In this document: positions 54,224 through 63,151 of the stretch, piece after piece | Layout: every line of letters begins with the position of its first letter | Position numbering within the stretch: position 1 is the first letter of the stretch | Source of the DNA: Gammaproteobacteria bacterium | Lineage (GTDB): Bacteria > Pseudomonadota > Gammaproteobacteria > Pseudomonadales > Halieaceae | Length of the DNA stretch: 64,000 bases | Assembly (NCBI GenBank): GCA_024644535.1 | Contig: JAHEKX010000008.1 | Span: 37,098-101,097 of the forward strand | Direction of reading: 5' to 3' | The notes under the pieces: model-generated | What the model saw: the letters and a program-made list of their open reading frames with translations, nothing else | Databases searched by the model: none | What the model was told of the DNA's origin: nothing | Translations under genes and position numbers: made by a program

Positions 54224-55663
54224 CTAGCCCACCGAGCCTTCTAAACTAACTTCCAATAATTTGCCGGCCTCCATGGCAAACTCCATGGGCAGCTCTTTAA
54301 AAACTTCCTTGCAAAAGCCGTTCACGATCATCGACACGGCTTTTTCCGGCTCTATGCCTCGCTGCTGGCAAAGATACAATTGATCGTCACTGACCTTGGA
54401 TGTCGTTGCCTCATGCTCCACCACAGCACTGGGCTGCTTGCTTTCGATATAGGGAAAGGTATGGGCTGCGCAGCGATCACCAATCAACAACGAGTCACAT
54501 TGCGTGTAGTTCCGCGCACCCACGGCTCGGGGGCTCATCCGAACTAAACCGCGGTAGGCATTCGAGCTTTGGCCCGCGGAAATACCTTTCGAAATAATAG
54601 TCGACTTAGTATTACGCCCCAAATGAATCATTTTGGTGCCGGTATCCGCTTGCTGATGATTATGAGTTAAGGCCACAGAATAGAACTCGCCCACACTGTC
54701 GTCGCCTTTCAATACGCAAGACGGGTATTTCCAAGTGACCGCCGAACCCGTTTCAACTTGGGTCCAAGATATTTTGGCGCGAGTATGAGCCACACCGCGT
54801 TTCGTCACAAAGTTGTAAATGCCGCCTTTACCCTCGGCATTGCCTGGATACCAGTTCTGCACTGTTGAATACTTTATTTCGGCATCGTCTAAAGCGACCA
54901 GCTCAACCACCGCAGCATGCAGCTGGTTTTCGTCCCGCATAGGCGCGGTGCACCCTTCAAGGTAACTCACGTGGCTGCCCTCAGCCGCCACGATAAGCGT
55001 TCGCTCAAATTGTCCGGTATTGCTCTCGTTAATACGGAAATAGGTCGATAACTCCATCGGACAACGCACACCTTTTGGGATGTAAACAAATGATCCGTCG
55101 CTGTAGACCGCACTGTTAAGGGCCGCATAATAGTTGTCTGTTTTAGGCACGACCGAACCCAAATACTGCCTGACCAACTCTGGGTATTCCCGAGCCGCCT
55201 CTGAAATCGAGCAAAAAATCACCCCAGCCTCGGCCAAGTTTTCGCGAAAGGTAGTCGCCACCGAGACAGAATCAAACACTACATCTACCGCTACGCCAGC
55301 CAACACGGCTTGCTCATGCAAAGGAATTCCCAACTTTTCATACGTCGCCAACAGCTCCGGATCAACTTCATCCAGACTCTTGGGCTTATCGGCCATTGAT
55401 TTTGGCATAGAAAAATACGAGATTGCATTGTGATCGATCGGCGGATATTGCACTTGCGCCCATTCAGGCGGTGCCATTTCCAACCACCGTCGGTACGCAT
55501 CTAAGCGCCACTCCAGCAGCCACTCGGGCTCTTCTTTGCGCGCCGATATCGTCCGAATGACAGACTCATCCAAGCCTGGTGGCAAAGTGTCTGATTCTAT
55601 GTTCGTCGTAAAACCGGGCGTATATTCCCGCTCGATCACTTCGTTAATGTGTTCATTCGCCAT
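54224..55663 (-). CDS. sufB: SufB scaffold subunit
   Basis: A 479-residue SufB with the family core: [56 protein letters not shown] and TQCDSLLIG. It provides the site where sulfide and iron are joined. AGAGGTAAGT precedes the ATG. First structural gene after iscR, which is 22 bp upstream. Confidence 0.97.
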   Translation of the reverse strand: MANEHINEVIEREYTPGFTTNIESDTLPPGLDESVIRTISARKEEPEWLLEWRLDAYRRWLEMAPPEWAQVQYPPIDHNAISYFSMPKSMADKPKSLDEVDPELLATYEKLGIPLHEQAVLAGVAVDVVFDSVSVATTFRENLAEAGVIFCSISEAAREYPELVRQYLGSVVPKTDNYYAALNSAVYSDGSFVYIPKGVRCPMELSTYFRINESNTGQFERTLIVAAEGSHVSYLEGCTAPMRDENQLHAAVVELVALDDAEIKYSTVQNWYPGNAEGKGGIYNFVTKRGVAHTRAKISWTQVETGSAVTWKYPSCVLKGDDSVGEFYSVALTHNHQQADTGTKMIHLGRNTKSTIISKGISAGQSSNAYRGLVRMSPRAVGARNYTQCDSLLIGDRCAAHTFPYIESKQPSAVVEHEATTSKVSDDQLYLCQQRGIEPEKAVSMIVNGFCKEVFKELPMEFAMEAGKLLEVSLEGSVG

Positions 55664-55685
55664 ACTTACCTCTGATACTTGGCGC

Positions 55686-56165
55686 TTAGTCGTGCAATAA
55701 GCTCGTTACACGGTCAATAGTTATCTGAATTCTTTCATCTTGAACCGATGCTATTTCTCGTATTTCGTCGCGGACGACCAAATCGGCCAGAGTTATACTA
55801 CGCAAGAACTCGCGTATCTGATCGCTTAAGCCCGTCCAAAGATGGTGCGTAAGGCAGGTCGCACCTTTTTGACAGGACCCTTTGCCTCTGCAACGCGTAG
55901 CGTCGGTATCTTCGTTGACCGCCTCGATAACGTCAGCAACGCTTATGACATCAAGCGCTTTACCCAAGTAATATCCGCCACCGGGGCCGCGAACACTTTT
56001 AACCAAGCCCTGCCTGCGCAATTGAGCAAATAACTGTTCTAAATACGACAGCGAGATATCTTGTCTAGTCGATATTCCCGCCAGCGGAATGGGGCCATGC
56101 TCGCGGTGCAAAGCCAAATCAAGCATCGACGTCACCGCGTAACGCCCTTTCGTAGTCAAACGCAT
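55686..56165 (-). CDS. iscR: IscR-type Rrf2 regulator
   Basis: A 159-residue winged-helix regulator. The [2Fe-2S] ligands C92, C98, C104 and H107 are at the same numbers as in E. coli IscR. The DNA-binding residues lie in [23 protein letters not shown]. Cluster-loaded IscR represses its own operon; here the promoter carries a type-1 site. It heads the suf operon (iscR-sufB-C-D-S-A-T-E-HIT). Confidence 0.94.
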   Translation of the reverse strand: MRLTTKGRYAVTSMLDLALHREHGPIPLAGISTRQDISLSYLEQLFAQLRRQGLVKSVRGPGGGYYLGKALDVISVADVIEAVNEDTDATRCRGKGSCQKGATCLTHHLWTGLSDQIREFLRSITLADLVVRDEIREIASVQDERIQITIDRVTSLLHD

Positions 56166-56190
56166 GCTGGATTACCCGTGTAGCTATTTC

Positions 56191-56207
56191 CCGACTATTT
56201 TACTCAG
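56191..56207. promoter_or_regulatory. Type-1 IscR binding site
   Basis: CCGACTA-TTT-TACTCAG fits the type-1 IscR pattern (YYGACTR-WWW-YAGTCRR) with one mismatch. It contains the reverse complement of the -10 hexamer TAAAAT (56197-56202), 26 bp upstream of the iscR ATG. Binding here would block RNA polymerase, giving feedback repression by [2Fe-2S]-IscR. Confidence 0.75.
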
Positions 56208-56225
56208 GTTTTATCTAAAGAACAA
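56197..56225 (-). promoter_or_regulatory. Promoter of the suf operon
   Basis: Minus strand: TTGTTC (56225-56220), 17-base spacer, TAAAAT (56202-56197). The -10 is inside the IscR site. Confidence 0.7.
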
Positions 56226-56342
56226 TTATGCCCAGGATAAAACCTCATAAAGGCATCCAAATCTTACCCGAAAGACTGCATCAAAACTGGAACGAGAGCC
56301 CAAATTTGGTTAGTCTCGCGGTACTATAACTAGGAGCTTCAT

Positions 56343-57911
56343 GTGCTAATCCACCAAGCGATCGACTACCATGCTCGGCGACGTCCAAGCCACACAGCGC
56401 TAATAACTGAAGGCACTCAATACGGTTATCATATTCTTCAGCAACGCAGTATTAATCTTGCGCAGTTCTTTCTTGTCCAGGGAATAGTCCCAGGTGAACG
56501 CATTGGTCTGCTGGGGCAAAATAGCATTGATCACATGGTTGCATTCACCGCATGCAGTCGTATAGGTGCTGTCTCGGTACCACTAAACTATCGGCTCGCA
56601 CCTCCCGAAACTGCCTACGTTTGCGACGATGCCAATATTCGACTGATTTTAATTCTCGAACCCTCGGTTGAAATCTTAGCTTATGCTATTGCCGAAGCTC
56701 GCGATGGCACGTCTGTATTTGTGTCCGATTTGAACGAAACCCACTTGTCGCTTAATAAAGCAATGATAGAACCACCATCGTTACTGGTGGATACTCCCTC
56801 AAACTTGAACGAGCAAGACGCGACGCTACAGCTCTACACGAGCGGTACAACCGGCAAACCCAAAGGTGTCGCGCTGAGCCATCGCAATTTAACCGCGCTA
56901 ATGAATAATTTATCTAACGCGAACCCAGGCGTGCTAGGTGTCGACGGCATGGACTTAGTCTGTGCACCCATGTTTCATATTGGCGGCGCTGGCTCTACCA
57001 TCGTGCCGTTATTGTGCGGCGGCGCAGTCGTCATGCATCAATCCTTTGAACCCACAACCGTGCTAGAAGCCATTCAAAAACACCGCATTCGCGAAATGTT
57101 TATGGTGCCGGCCATGATTTTGTCTTTACTACGCGATGTCCCAAATTTTGACCAATACGACTTAAGCTCATTGGATGTTATAGGCTATGGCGCGGCGCCA
57201 ATTTCCCCCACCTTACTAAAAGAAGCGGTCGAGCGGTTTAAGTGCGGATTTAATCAGTATTATGGCATGACCGAGACTTGCGGCACTGTAGTAGCCTTAT
57301 CACCCGAGACGCACCAGCGCGCCCTGCAAGGTGAACCCGAATTGCTACAGGCAGCCGGCCAAACCTGTCTTGGTGTCGAAGCTAAAGTCTGCGATGAAAA
57401 TGGCAACGAAGTGCCTTTGGGGGAGACAGGAGAAATCTGGCTACGGTCGGCCAACAGCATGTTGCACTACTTCAACTTACCCGAGGCTACCGCGAAAACT
57501 CTGATTGATGGCTGGGTACTAACCGGCGATGCAGGCTTTATAAACGAAGAAGGTTTCATTTTTCTTCGGGATCGAATTAAAGATATGGTGGTCAGCGGAG
57601 GCGAAAATATCTACCCCGTCGAGGTTGAAAATGTGCTCGCTCAGATGACAGGTGTGCGTGAAACAGCCGTTATCGGTGTACCGGATGAAAAATACGGTGA
57701 AGCGTTGTTAGCCTTTATTGCTTTGAATCAGGGTTTTGCGCCACCATCCACACAGGCGATGATCGATTTTTGCCGCGACAAACTCGCAGGCTATAAAATC
57801 CCGCGCAGACTTGAAATCATCGATGCGCTGCCGCGCAACTCTACAGGTAAAATCCAGAAAATGGTTCTACGAGAACCCTACTGGCAACAAACTGACCGCC
57901 AAATCGGTTAA
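56343..57911 (+). CDS. Acyl-CoA synthetase (AMP-forming)
   Basis: A 522-residue adenylate-forming ligase: YTSGTTGKPKGVALSH, YGMTETCG, DRIKDMVVSGGENIYPVEVE and PRNSTGKIQK are intact. It starts at GTG, with AGGAG upstream, and is divergent from iscR. It is the second such ligase in the window, about 12 kb from the first, and similar in type. The DUF885 lipoprotein gene follows after 13 bp. Substrate not determined. Confidence 0.93.
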   Translation: MLIHQAIDYHARRRPSHTALITEGTQYGYHILQQRSINLAQFFLVQGIVPGERIGLLGQNSIDHMVAFTACSRIGAVSVPLNYRLAPPETAYVCDDANIRLILILEPSVEILAYAIAEARDGTSVFVSDLNETHLSLNKAMIEPPSLLVDTPSNLNEQDATLQLYTSGTTGKPKGVALSHRNLTALMNNLSNANPGVLGVDGMDLVCAPMFHIGGAGSTIVPLLCGGAVVMHQSFEPTTVLEAIQKHRIREMFMVPAMILSLLRDVPNFDQYDLSSLDVIGYGAAPISPTLLKEAVERFKCGFNQYYGMTETCGTVVALSPETHQRALQGEPELLQAAGQTCLGVEAKVCDENGNEVPLGETGEIWLRSANSMLHYFNLPEATAKTLIDGWVLTGDAGFINEEGFIFLRDRIKDMVVSGGENIYPVEVENVLAQMTGVRETAVIGVPDEKYGEALLAFIALNQGFAPPSTQAMIDFCRDKLAGYKIPRRLEIIDALPRNSTGKIQKMVLREPYWQQTDRQIG

Positions 57912-57924
57912 CAGGAGCAAAACA

Positions 57925-59757
57925 ATGACCACACGAACTTTATTAGGCGCCGCAGTTCTAGGAGCCACCCTAGCACTTGTGGGCTGCCAGCCCGGAACCG
58001 ATACCGCCAACACACCAACAGAGCAGGTGGCGCTGAGCGAGTCCGAAAAAGCTAATGCCCTGTTCGAAGAAATGTTCATGCAGAGCGTCATGAGCTCTCC
58101 AATGTCACAAACCTATCTGGGCATCAAGCAGGACTACGACAAACTCGATGACTACACTGAAGCGGCATCAGCCAGAGAATTAGAGCGGGCCAAAGTAAAC
58201 CTAGCAAAGCTTCAAACCATTAGCGTAGCGGCGCTGGATGAGCAGACGGTACTGAGCTGGAATTTAATGAACGACCAGCTGAATCAAGAGATCGAAAGCT
58301 ATCGCTGGCGCTATCACAACTACCCCGTTAATCAGATGTTCGGCATGCATTCGGGCTTACCCTCGTTCATGATCAACCAACACATCGTGCGTTCAGAGGA
58401 AGATGCGCAGGCCTATATCAGCCGCTTACGTGAATTTAAACGTGTGCTTGGTGAACTCGAAGCAAACCTCTATAAACGGGCAGAGATTGGCATTTTAGCG
58501 CCCAAGTTCGTCTACCCCTACGTGTTAAGCGATATTAGTAATATCGTCAGCGGGGCACCGTTCTCGGACGGCGATGACTCAACCCTTCTAGCCGACTTCA
58601 AAGGTAAGCTCGAGCAGCTGGAGCTCGACGAAACAAGAAAAGTCGAGCTTCTTAAAGGGGCGGAAAAAGCCCTGCTCGAATCTGTAGGCCCTGGCTTTGC
58701 CAGCTTGAGCGACACAGTAACGGCCATAGAAGCACAAGCCGATACCCGCGATGGCGCCTGGAAGCTCCCTGATGGAGCAGAGTTTTATAACTTCGCGCTT
58801 GCCCGCACCACGAGCACCGACATGGATGCCGACACGATTCATGAGATTGGCTTAGCTGAGGTGGAACGTATACACGAAGAAATGCGCACGATCATGAAGC
58901 AAGTGGGTTTTGCAGGCGACTTGCAAGACTTTTTTGAGTTTACGCGAACCGATCCACAGTTTTACTACCCCGAGACCCCCGAGGGCAAACAGGTCTACCT
59001 CGATGAGGCCACTGCCCTAATCGACGACATGAAGACTCGCTTGGATAGTCTATTCAAAGTTAAACCCCAAGCCGATCTGGTTGTAAAAGCGGTTGAGCCG
59101 TTCCGCGAAAAATCTGCTGGCAAAGCATTCTATCAACGCCCAGCTCCCGATGGCTCGCGCCCCGGCACCTACTACGCCAATTTGTATACCATGCAAGCAA
59201 TGCCTATTTACCAGATGGCTGCGCTGGCATATCACGAAGGTATCCCAGGCCACCACATGCAAATCGCTATTGCACAAGAGCTTGAGAGCATACCCAAATT
59301 CAGAAAATTCGGCGGCTACACGGCCTACACCGAAGGCTGGGGTTTGTATGCCGAGTTACTTCCTAAAGAAATTGGCCTGTATGAAGACCCCTATAGTGAC
59401 TTTGGTCGCCTGGCGATGGAGTTATGGCGCGCGTGTCGCTTGGTTACCGACACAGGATTACACGCTCAACGCTGGTCGCGCGAGCAAGCCATCGATTACT
59501 TAGTTGAAAACACGCCCAACGCTGAATCGGACATCGTAAAGGCCATCGAACGCTACATTGTTATGCCCTCGCAAGCGACCGCGTATAAAGTGGGCATGTT
59601 AAAAATTCTTGAACTGCGCGCGCGAGCTAAGTCGAGCCTTGGAGACACTTTTGATATCCGCGAATTTCATGATGTGGTCCTAAAACAAGGCGCCCTTCCG
59701 CTTGCGACTCTCGAGTCTATTGTGGACCGCTGGATAACCACCAAACTGGAACGCTAA
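57925..59757 (+). CDS. DUF885 lipoprotein, probable zinc metallopeptidase
   Basis: A 610-residue lipoprotein: the lipobox LVGC with C21 ends the signal peptide. The catalytic motif HEGIPGHHMQ (HExxxxH-like) and YTAYTEGWGLYAELLPKEIG are the marks of DUF885 (M2/M3-like carboxypeptidase fold). It should be anchored in the envelope and cleave peptides. ACAGGAGCA precedes the ATG at 57925, so a longer frame starting at 57811 inside the previous gene is rejected. Confidence 0.92.
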   Translation: MTTRTLLGAAVLGATLALVGCQPGTDTANTPTEQVALSESEKANALFEEMFMQSVMSSPMSQTYLGIKQDYDKLDDYTEAASARELERAKVNLAKLQTISVAALDEQTVLSWNLMNDQLNQEIESYRWRYHNYPVNQMFGMHSGLPSFMINQHIVRSEEDAQAYISRLREFKRVLGELEANLYKRAEIGILAPKFVYPYVLSDISNIVSGAPFSDGDDSTLLADFKGKLEQLELDETRKVELLKGAEKALLESVGPGFASLSDTVTAIEAQADTRDGAWKLPDGAEFYNFALARTTSTDMDADTIHEIGLAEVERIHEEMRTIMKQVGFAGDLQDFFEFTRTDPQFYYPETPEGKQVYLDEATALIDDMKTRLDSLFKVKPQADLVVKAVEPFREKSAGKAFYQRPAPDGSRPGTYYANLYTMQAMPIYQMAALAYHEGIPGHHMQIAIAQELESIPKFRKFGGYTAYTEGWGLYAELLPKEIGLYEDPYSDFGRLAMELWRACRLVTDTGLHAQRWSREQAIDYLVENTPNAESDIVKAIERYIVMPSQATAYKVGMLKILELRARAKSSLGDTFDIREFHDVVLKQGALPLATLESIVDRWITTKLER

Positions 59758-59761
59758 TCGG

Positions 59762-61120
59762 ATGCAAAACTCATCGTTTCACCGGGCCGTTTTAGATGCG
59801 TCCAGAACAGTCACTCTGGTCATCGGCATAGATGGCTCAGTGATATTCGCGAGTCACGGCATACAAGATATATTAGGCTACCCAGCGGCGTGGACCGAGG
59901 GCCGCAACATTCTGGACTACATTCACCCGGAGGATGTCTCTAGAGTGGTGGAGTCCTTGGCCCTGGCTGATGATAACCGTGAAATACGCTACATACCTAT
60001 GACTTTGCGTATTCGCGACAATGAAGACAATTGGGTGGAGGTTGATATCGTTAGCAGCAATCGACTCAGCGACCCAGAAATCTCTGGCATCATTGTGAAC
60101 ATTCAAACGGTAGAGTGCCGACCTGCTTACAGCGATCCAATTACTGCGATGGCTAAAAATGAGCCACACGCCAAAGTTATGCAACTAATCGCGCAAGGAG
60201 TCGGTCGTGGCGGGCATGTCAGGCGTCCTTCGTTTTTCGTATCGAGAGACGCCTCTGATGATTCTGGAGTTATCTGCTCGATGTCAGACCAACCCATCTC
60301 AGAGCACTTTAAACCAGAGATTTTCAAGTTATTCGTGGCTACTCCGATCGACAAAGTCGAGGTCTCAGAAGCCGGCGAACTACTGTCCGTGAAGCGCTCC
60401 GAATTACCAGCCAGTACTCTGAAGCTAATGGACCGTTGGGACATTGCTGGTATTCGCTTTGGCGCTATAGCACCCAACGATACACCGCATGAAATTACTC
60501 ACTACCTCGTTTCGCTTGACTATGCCCTACCAGAAACACTTTGGATGGATGGCATTTGGAGCCCGACAGGTGTTCAGCAGTGGCAAGAACTCATGCAATA
60601 TGCCGGCATTGCCCTCGCGCACGAGCGCAACCGTTTAAAACTGCAGCGAGCCGCCTCGCGCGACACATTAACAGACCTGTTTAATCGCTCTGAGTTTCAT
60701 AAAGAACTTACACGACAAAATCTTGGCACTGAAGGCAGCGGCGTTCTGTTCATAGACCTCGATGACTTTAAAGCCATTAATGACAAATATGGACACAACA
60801 TTGGCGATATTGCCCTTGTCAGTATGGCTCAAAACATCAAGAAAGCACTGCCAGAACTAGGGGCTGCCTGCCGCATGGGTGGAGACGAGTTTGTAATTGT
60901 AACGCCCTGCAACATTGATATCGATGCGTTGGCGCAATCTTTGATCAACTCCTGCGCTCATCCTTTTACCACAGAACCTGAGCCCTTAACTGTTTCCGCC
61001 TCGATTGGAGTCGCACAAGTCAGAACCAACGAAACCCTAGAACAAGCCATTCAGCGCGCTGATATTGCCTTGCTGCAGGCAAAGCAAGACGGCAAACACC
61101 GACTGATAAGGTGTGACTAA
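59762..61120 (+). CDS. PAS-GGDEF diguanylate cyclase
   Basis: A 452-residue signalling protein. Residues about 1-120 form a PAS domain (IFASHGIQDILGYPAAWTEG, YIHPEDVSRV, MTLRIRDNEDNWVEVDIVSS). A middle region of about 160 residues is unassigned. The GGDEF domain starts near residue 300 (RDTLTDLFNRSEF) with an intact active site RMGGDEFVIV near 372. The autoinhibitory RxxD site five residues upstream is missing (PELG there). No membrane segment or signal peptide is seen, so a cytosolic sensor is likely. It follows the DUF885 gene by 4 bp. Confidence 0.92.
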   Translation: MQNSSFHRAVLDASRTVTLVIGIDGSVIFASHGIQDILGYPAAWTEGRNILDYIHPEDVSRVVESLALADDNREIRYIPMTLRIRDNEDNWVEVDIVSSNRLSDPEISGIIVNIQTVECRPAYSDPITAMAKNEPHAKVMQLIAQGVGRGGHVRRPSFFVSRDASDDSGVICSMSDQPISEHFKPEIFKLFVATPIDKVEVSEAGELLSVKRSELPASTLKLMDRWDIAGIRFGAIAPNDTPHEITHYLVSLDYALPETLWMDGIWSPTGVQQWQELMQYAGIALAHERNRLKLQRAASRDTLTDLFNRSEFHKELTRQNLGTEGSGVLFIDLDDFKAINDKYGHNIGDIALVSMAQNIKKALPELGAACRMGGDEFVIVTPCNIDIDALAQSLINSCAHPFTTEPEPLTVSASIGVAQVRTNETLEQAIQRADIALLQAKQDGKHRLIRCD

Positions 61121-61125
61121 TTATT

Positions 61126-61947
61126 ATGGATCTAATAGTATTCGATTTAGACGGCACGCTCTTAAACGCCGAATCCCAAATTTCGGACTACACCAACCAA
61201 GTACTTGGCAAAATGGCCGATGCTGGCATCGCCTACACTGTGGCGACCGGACGCACCCTACATGGCGCTCACGCAGTGGTCAGCGGTCGTGGCTTTCACC
61301 TGCCCCACATCGTCAAAAATGGGGTGTTGATATGGAACCCAGCATCAGACAACTACAGCCGGCAGTGCCTACTTACCCAAGAGGAAATTGCCAAGGTGCT
61401 GTTGGCGTTTACCGACGCGGGGGTAAGCCCCTTCGTACACACATTTGAGTCCAATGAACATCACGGAGCCTATCATGCCCCGGTGATGAAGGACTACGAG
61501 CACAAGCTCGCCGCCTTTATTGAACGTGAACGCGGTAGCGCTCTCAAACCTTTAAGTGCCATGCCACCCGAGGCGCCTATTGCCAACTTCAGTGGGCTGG
61601 GTAGCCAAGAGGCAATTGAGTCTATAGTCGCTCAAATCGCCCAAGAAGAGCACCTTATCGCTTACGGAGGTCCGGCATTTGAGGGGCAAAACCTGTATTG
61701 GCTGGATGTGCACCACTGCGACGGCAATAAAGGCGCGGCGGTGCTTGAGCTGAAACGCGACATTGGGGCCGAGCGAATTATTTGTTTTGGCGATAGCGAT
61801 AACGACTTGACCATGTTCGAGATCGCCGATGAATGTTATGCGCCCGGCAACGCCAAACCGGAAGTCAAAGCGGCTGCGACAGAGGTTATTGGGCACCACG
61901 ATGACGATGGAATAGCACGTTTTCTAGAGGCCCGATTCCAGCTCTAG
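61126..61947 (+). CDS. Cof-type HAD phosphatase
   Basis: A 273-residue HAD phosphatase: nucleophile motif FDLDGTLLN at the N-terminus, ATGRT as motif II, and GDSDNDLTMF as motif IV, with a Cof-type (class IIB) cap between. Such enzymes dephosphorylate sugar phosphates, FMN or similar. It follows the diguanylate cyclase by 5 bp, and 9 bp separate its stop from that of the next gene on the other strand. Confidence 0.92.
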   Translation: MDLIVFDLDGTLLNAESQISDYTNQVLGKMADAGIAYTVATGRTLHGAHAVVSGRGFHLPHIVKNGVLIWNPASDNYSRQCLLTQEEIAKVLLAFTDAGVSPFVHTFESNEHHGAYHAPVMKDYEHKLAAFIERERGSALKPLSAMPPEAPIANFSGLGSQEAIESIVAQIAQEEHLIAYGGPAFEGQNLYWLDVHHCDGNKGAAVLELKRDIGAERIICFGDSDNDLTMFEIADECYAPGNAKPEVKAAATEVIGHHDDDGIARFLEARFQL

Positions 61948-61956
61948 CTAAAGTGT

Positions 61957-62577
61957 TTACCGGCGTCGAATCACGAATTCTAAGCGCCCGTCTTTCATTA
62001 GCACGCTTTTATCAATTGCAAAATCGGGCAGGCATCGCGATAAAGCACCGCGTAAATGCCGATAAGGAAGCACGCTGAGCCCTAATTCGGCTTCTAGCTG
62101 ATCTCGTCCTGCAATACCCCACCGTTTCGTCGCCATGCTGCGAGTTGCGTTATGACACAAAAACCCATGTGCCACACCGTCGTAAGTCAATATCGCATCC
62201 AACCAGTCGTTCAACCAATTCAAGTTAGCTTCGCTTAAATACAGAGCAAAGTCCCACATAAGCACTAAATCGTAGGCTTGTCCTATGCAGGGTTCGAAAC
62301 TGTCTTCAAGAACCTTTACTCTCTGCTCGGTAGCTTCTTCGTCACTGAGTAAAGCATTTATTTCGACCGCCTGACTGATCAAATCCAGTACGGTAAGACG
62401 CCCCCAAAAACTCGACTGCAAATAGGCTATGGTCGATGCGTGAGCCGCACCAAAATCGAGTATTTTCTGGGGCCTTGTTTGACTGGGTTCAGGCATGACA
62501 CTCGATATCAAACTGCTTTTGAACAGCTCAGTGTTCACACTAGGGTGCCGCATTGCTGCGGCATGATTAGGGCTCAC
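61957..62577 (-). CDS. SAM-methyltransferase-like protein
   Basis: A 206-residue protein with class-I methyltransferase features: motif I ILDFGAAHASTIAYL, an acidic end to strand 2 (LTVLDL), and VKVLEDSFEP then YDLVLMWDFALYL as motif IV. The glycine pattern of motif I (DxGxxxxxT) is loose. The substrate is unknown. It starts at GTG, 7 bp after the bactofilin stop, so the two are probably in one transcript. Confidence 0.6.
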   Translation of the reverse strand: MSPNHAAAMRHPSVNTELFKSSLISSVMPEPSQTRPQKILDFGAAHASTIAYLQSSFWGRLTVLDLISQAVEINALLSDEEATEQRVKVLEDSFEPCIGQAYDLVLMWDFALYLSEANLNWLNDWLDAILTYDGVAHGFLCHNATRSMATKRWGIAGRDQLEAELGLSVLPYRHLRGALSRCLPDFAIDKSVLMKDGRLEFVIRRR

Positions 62578-62584
62578 CTAGCAC

Positions 62585-63088
62585 TTACTCTCCAGTGCTG
62601 TCGCCGCTGGCTGCGACTTTCGCACTGCTCACAACACCAAAGCTTTTTACAGGCGCCGCTTCGTTCATATCGATACTGCCTTTGAACTTACTGCCATCTT
62701 CTAGAATGACACGCGGCGCTTGAATGTTTCCTCGCATAGAACCGTTCACGGTGATCAGAACGCGTTCACTGGCTTCAACATCACCATGTAGTTCGCCCTC
62801 GACCTTAACAGCCTTGGCCGTAACATCGGCATGTACACGACCAGAAGAACCAACAACCAACTCGTTGCTTTTGAGTACTATGGTACCCTCAACTTGCCCT
62901 TCTACCGTTAAATCTTCTTCGCTGTGTACTTCACCTTTAATTTTTACCGTTGCCCCAATCACAGCCCTTCCTCCTTTAGATGATGAAATCGATGCAACCT
63001 CAGACACCTGTCCAACAGGCGCTACCGGCTCTGCGACCGCAGGGGCTGGCGTATTTTTCTGTGATCGCTTATCAAAAAACATTGTCAT
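62585..63088 (-). CDS. Bactofilin
   Basis: A 167-residue polymer-forming cytoskeletal protein. The N-terminal ~35 residues are disordered and Ala/Val/Pro-rich; the core (about 42-145) is a right-handed beta-helix of repeated short strands (IGATVKIKGEVHSEEDL, VEGQVEGTIVLKS, VKVEGELHGDVEASE, RGNIQAPRVILEDGSKFKGSIDM). Bactofilins help shape or position envelope enzymes. A second ATG two codons in is an alternative start. Confidence 0.93.
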   Translation of the reverse strand: MTMFFDKRSQKNTPAPAVAEPVAPVGQVSEVASISSSKGGRAVIGATVKIKGEVHSEEDLTVEGQVEGTIVLKSNELVVGSSGRVHADVTAKAVKVEGELHGDVEASERVLITVNGSMRGNIQAPRVILEDGSKFKGSIDMNEAAPVKSFGVVSSAKVAASGDSTGE

Positions 63089-63151
63089 TGCTCAGTTCAA
63101 TCGGAATAACATAGTAGCACGAACATTTCATATTCCTAGCCCCCAGCGAAT

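Noticed and set aside
55686-56165. SufR-type regulator instead of IscR
   Set aside because: The Cys/His positions 92, 98, 104 and 107 and the DNA motif match IscR; SufR of cyanobacteria has a different layout.
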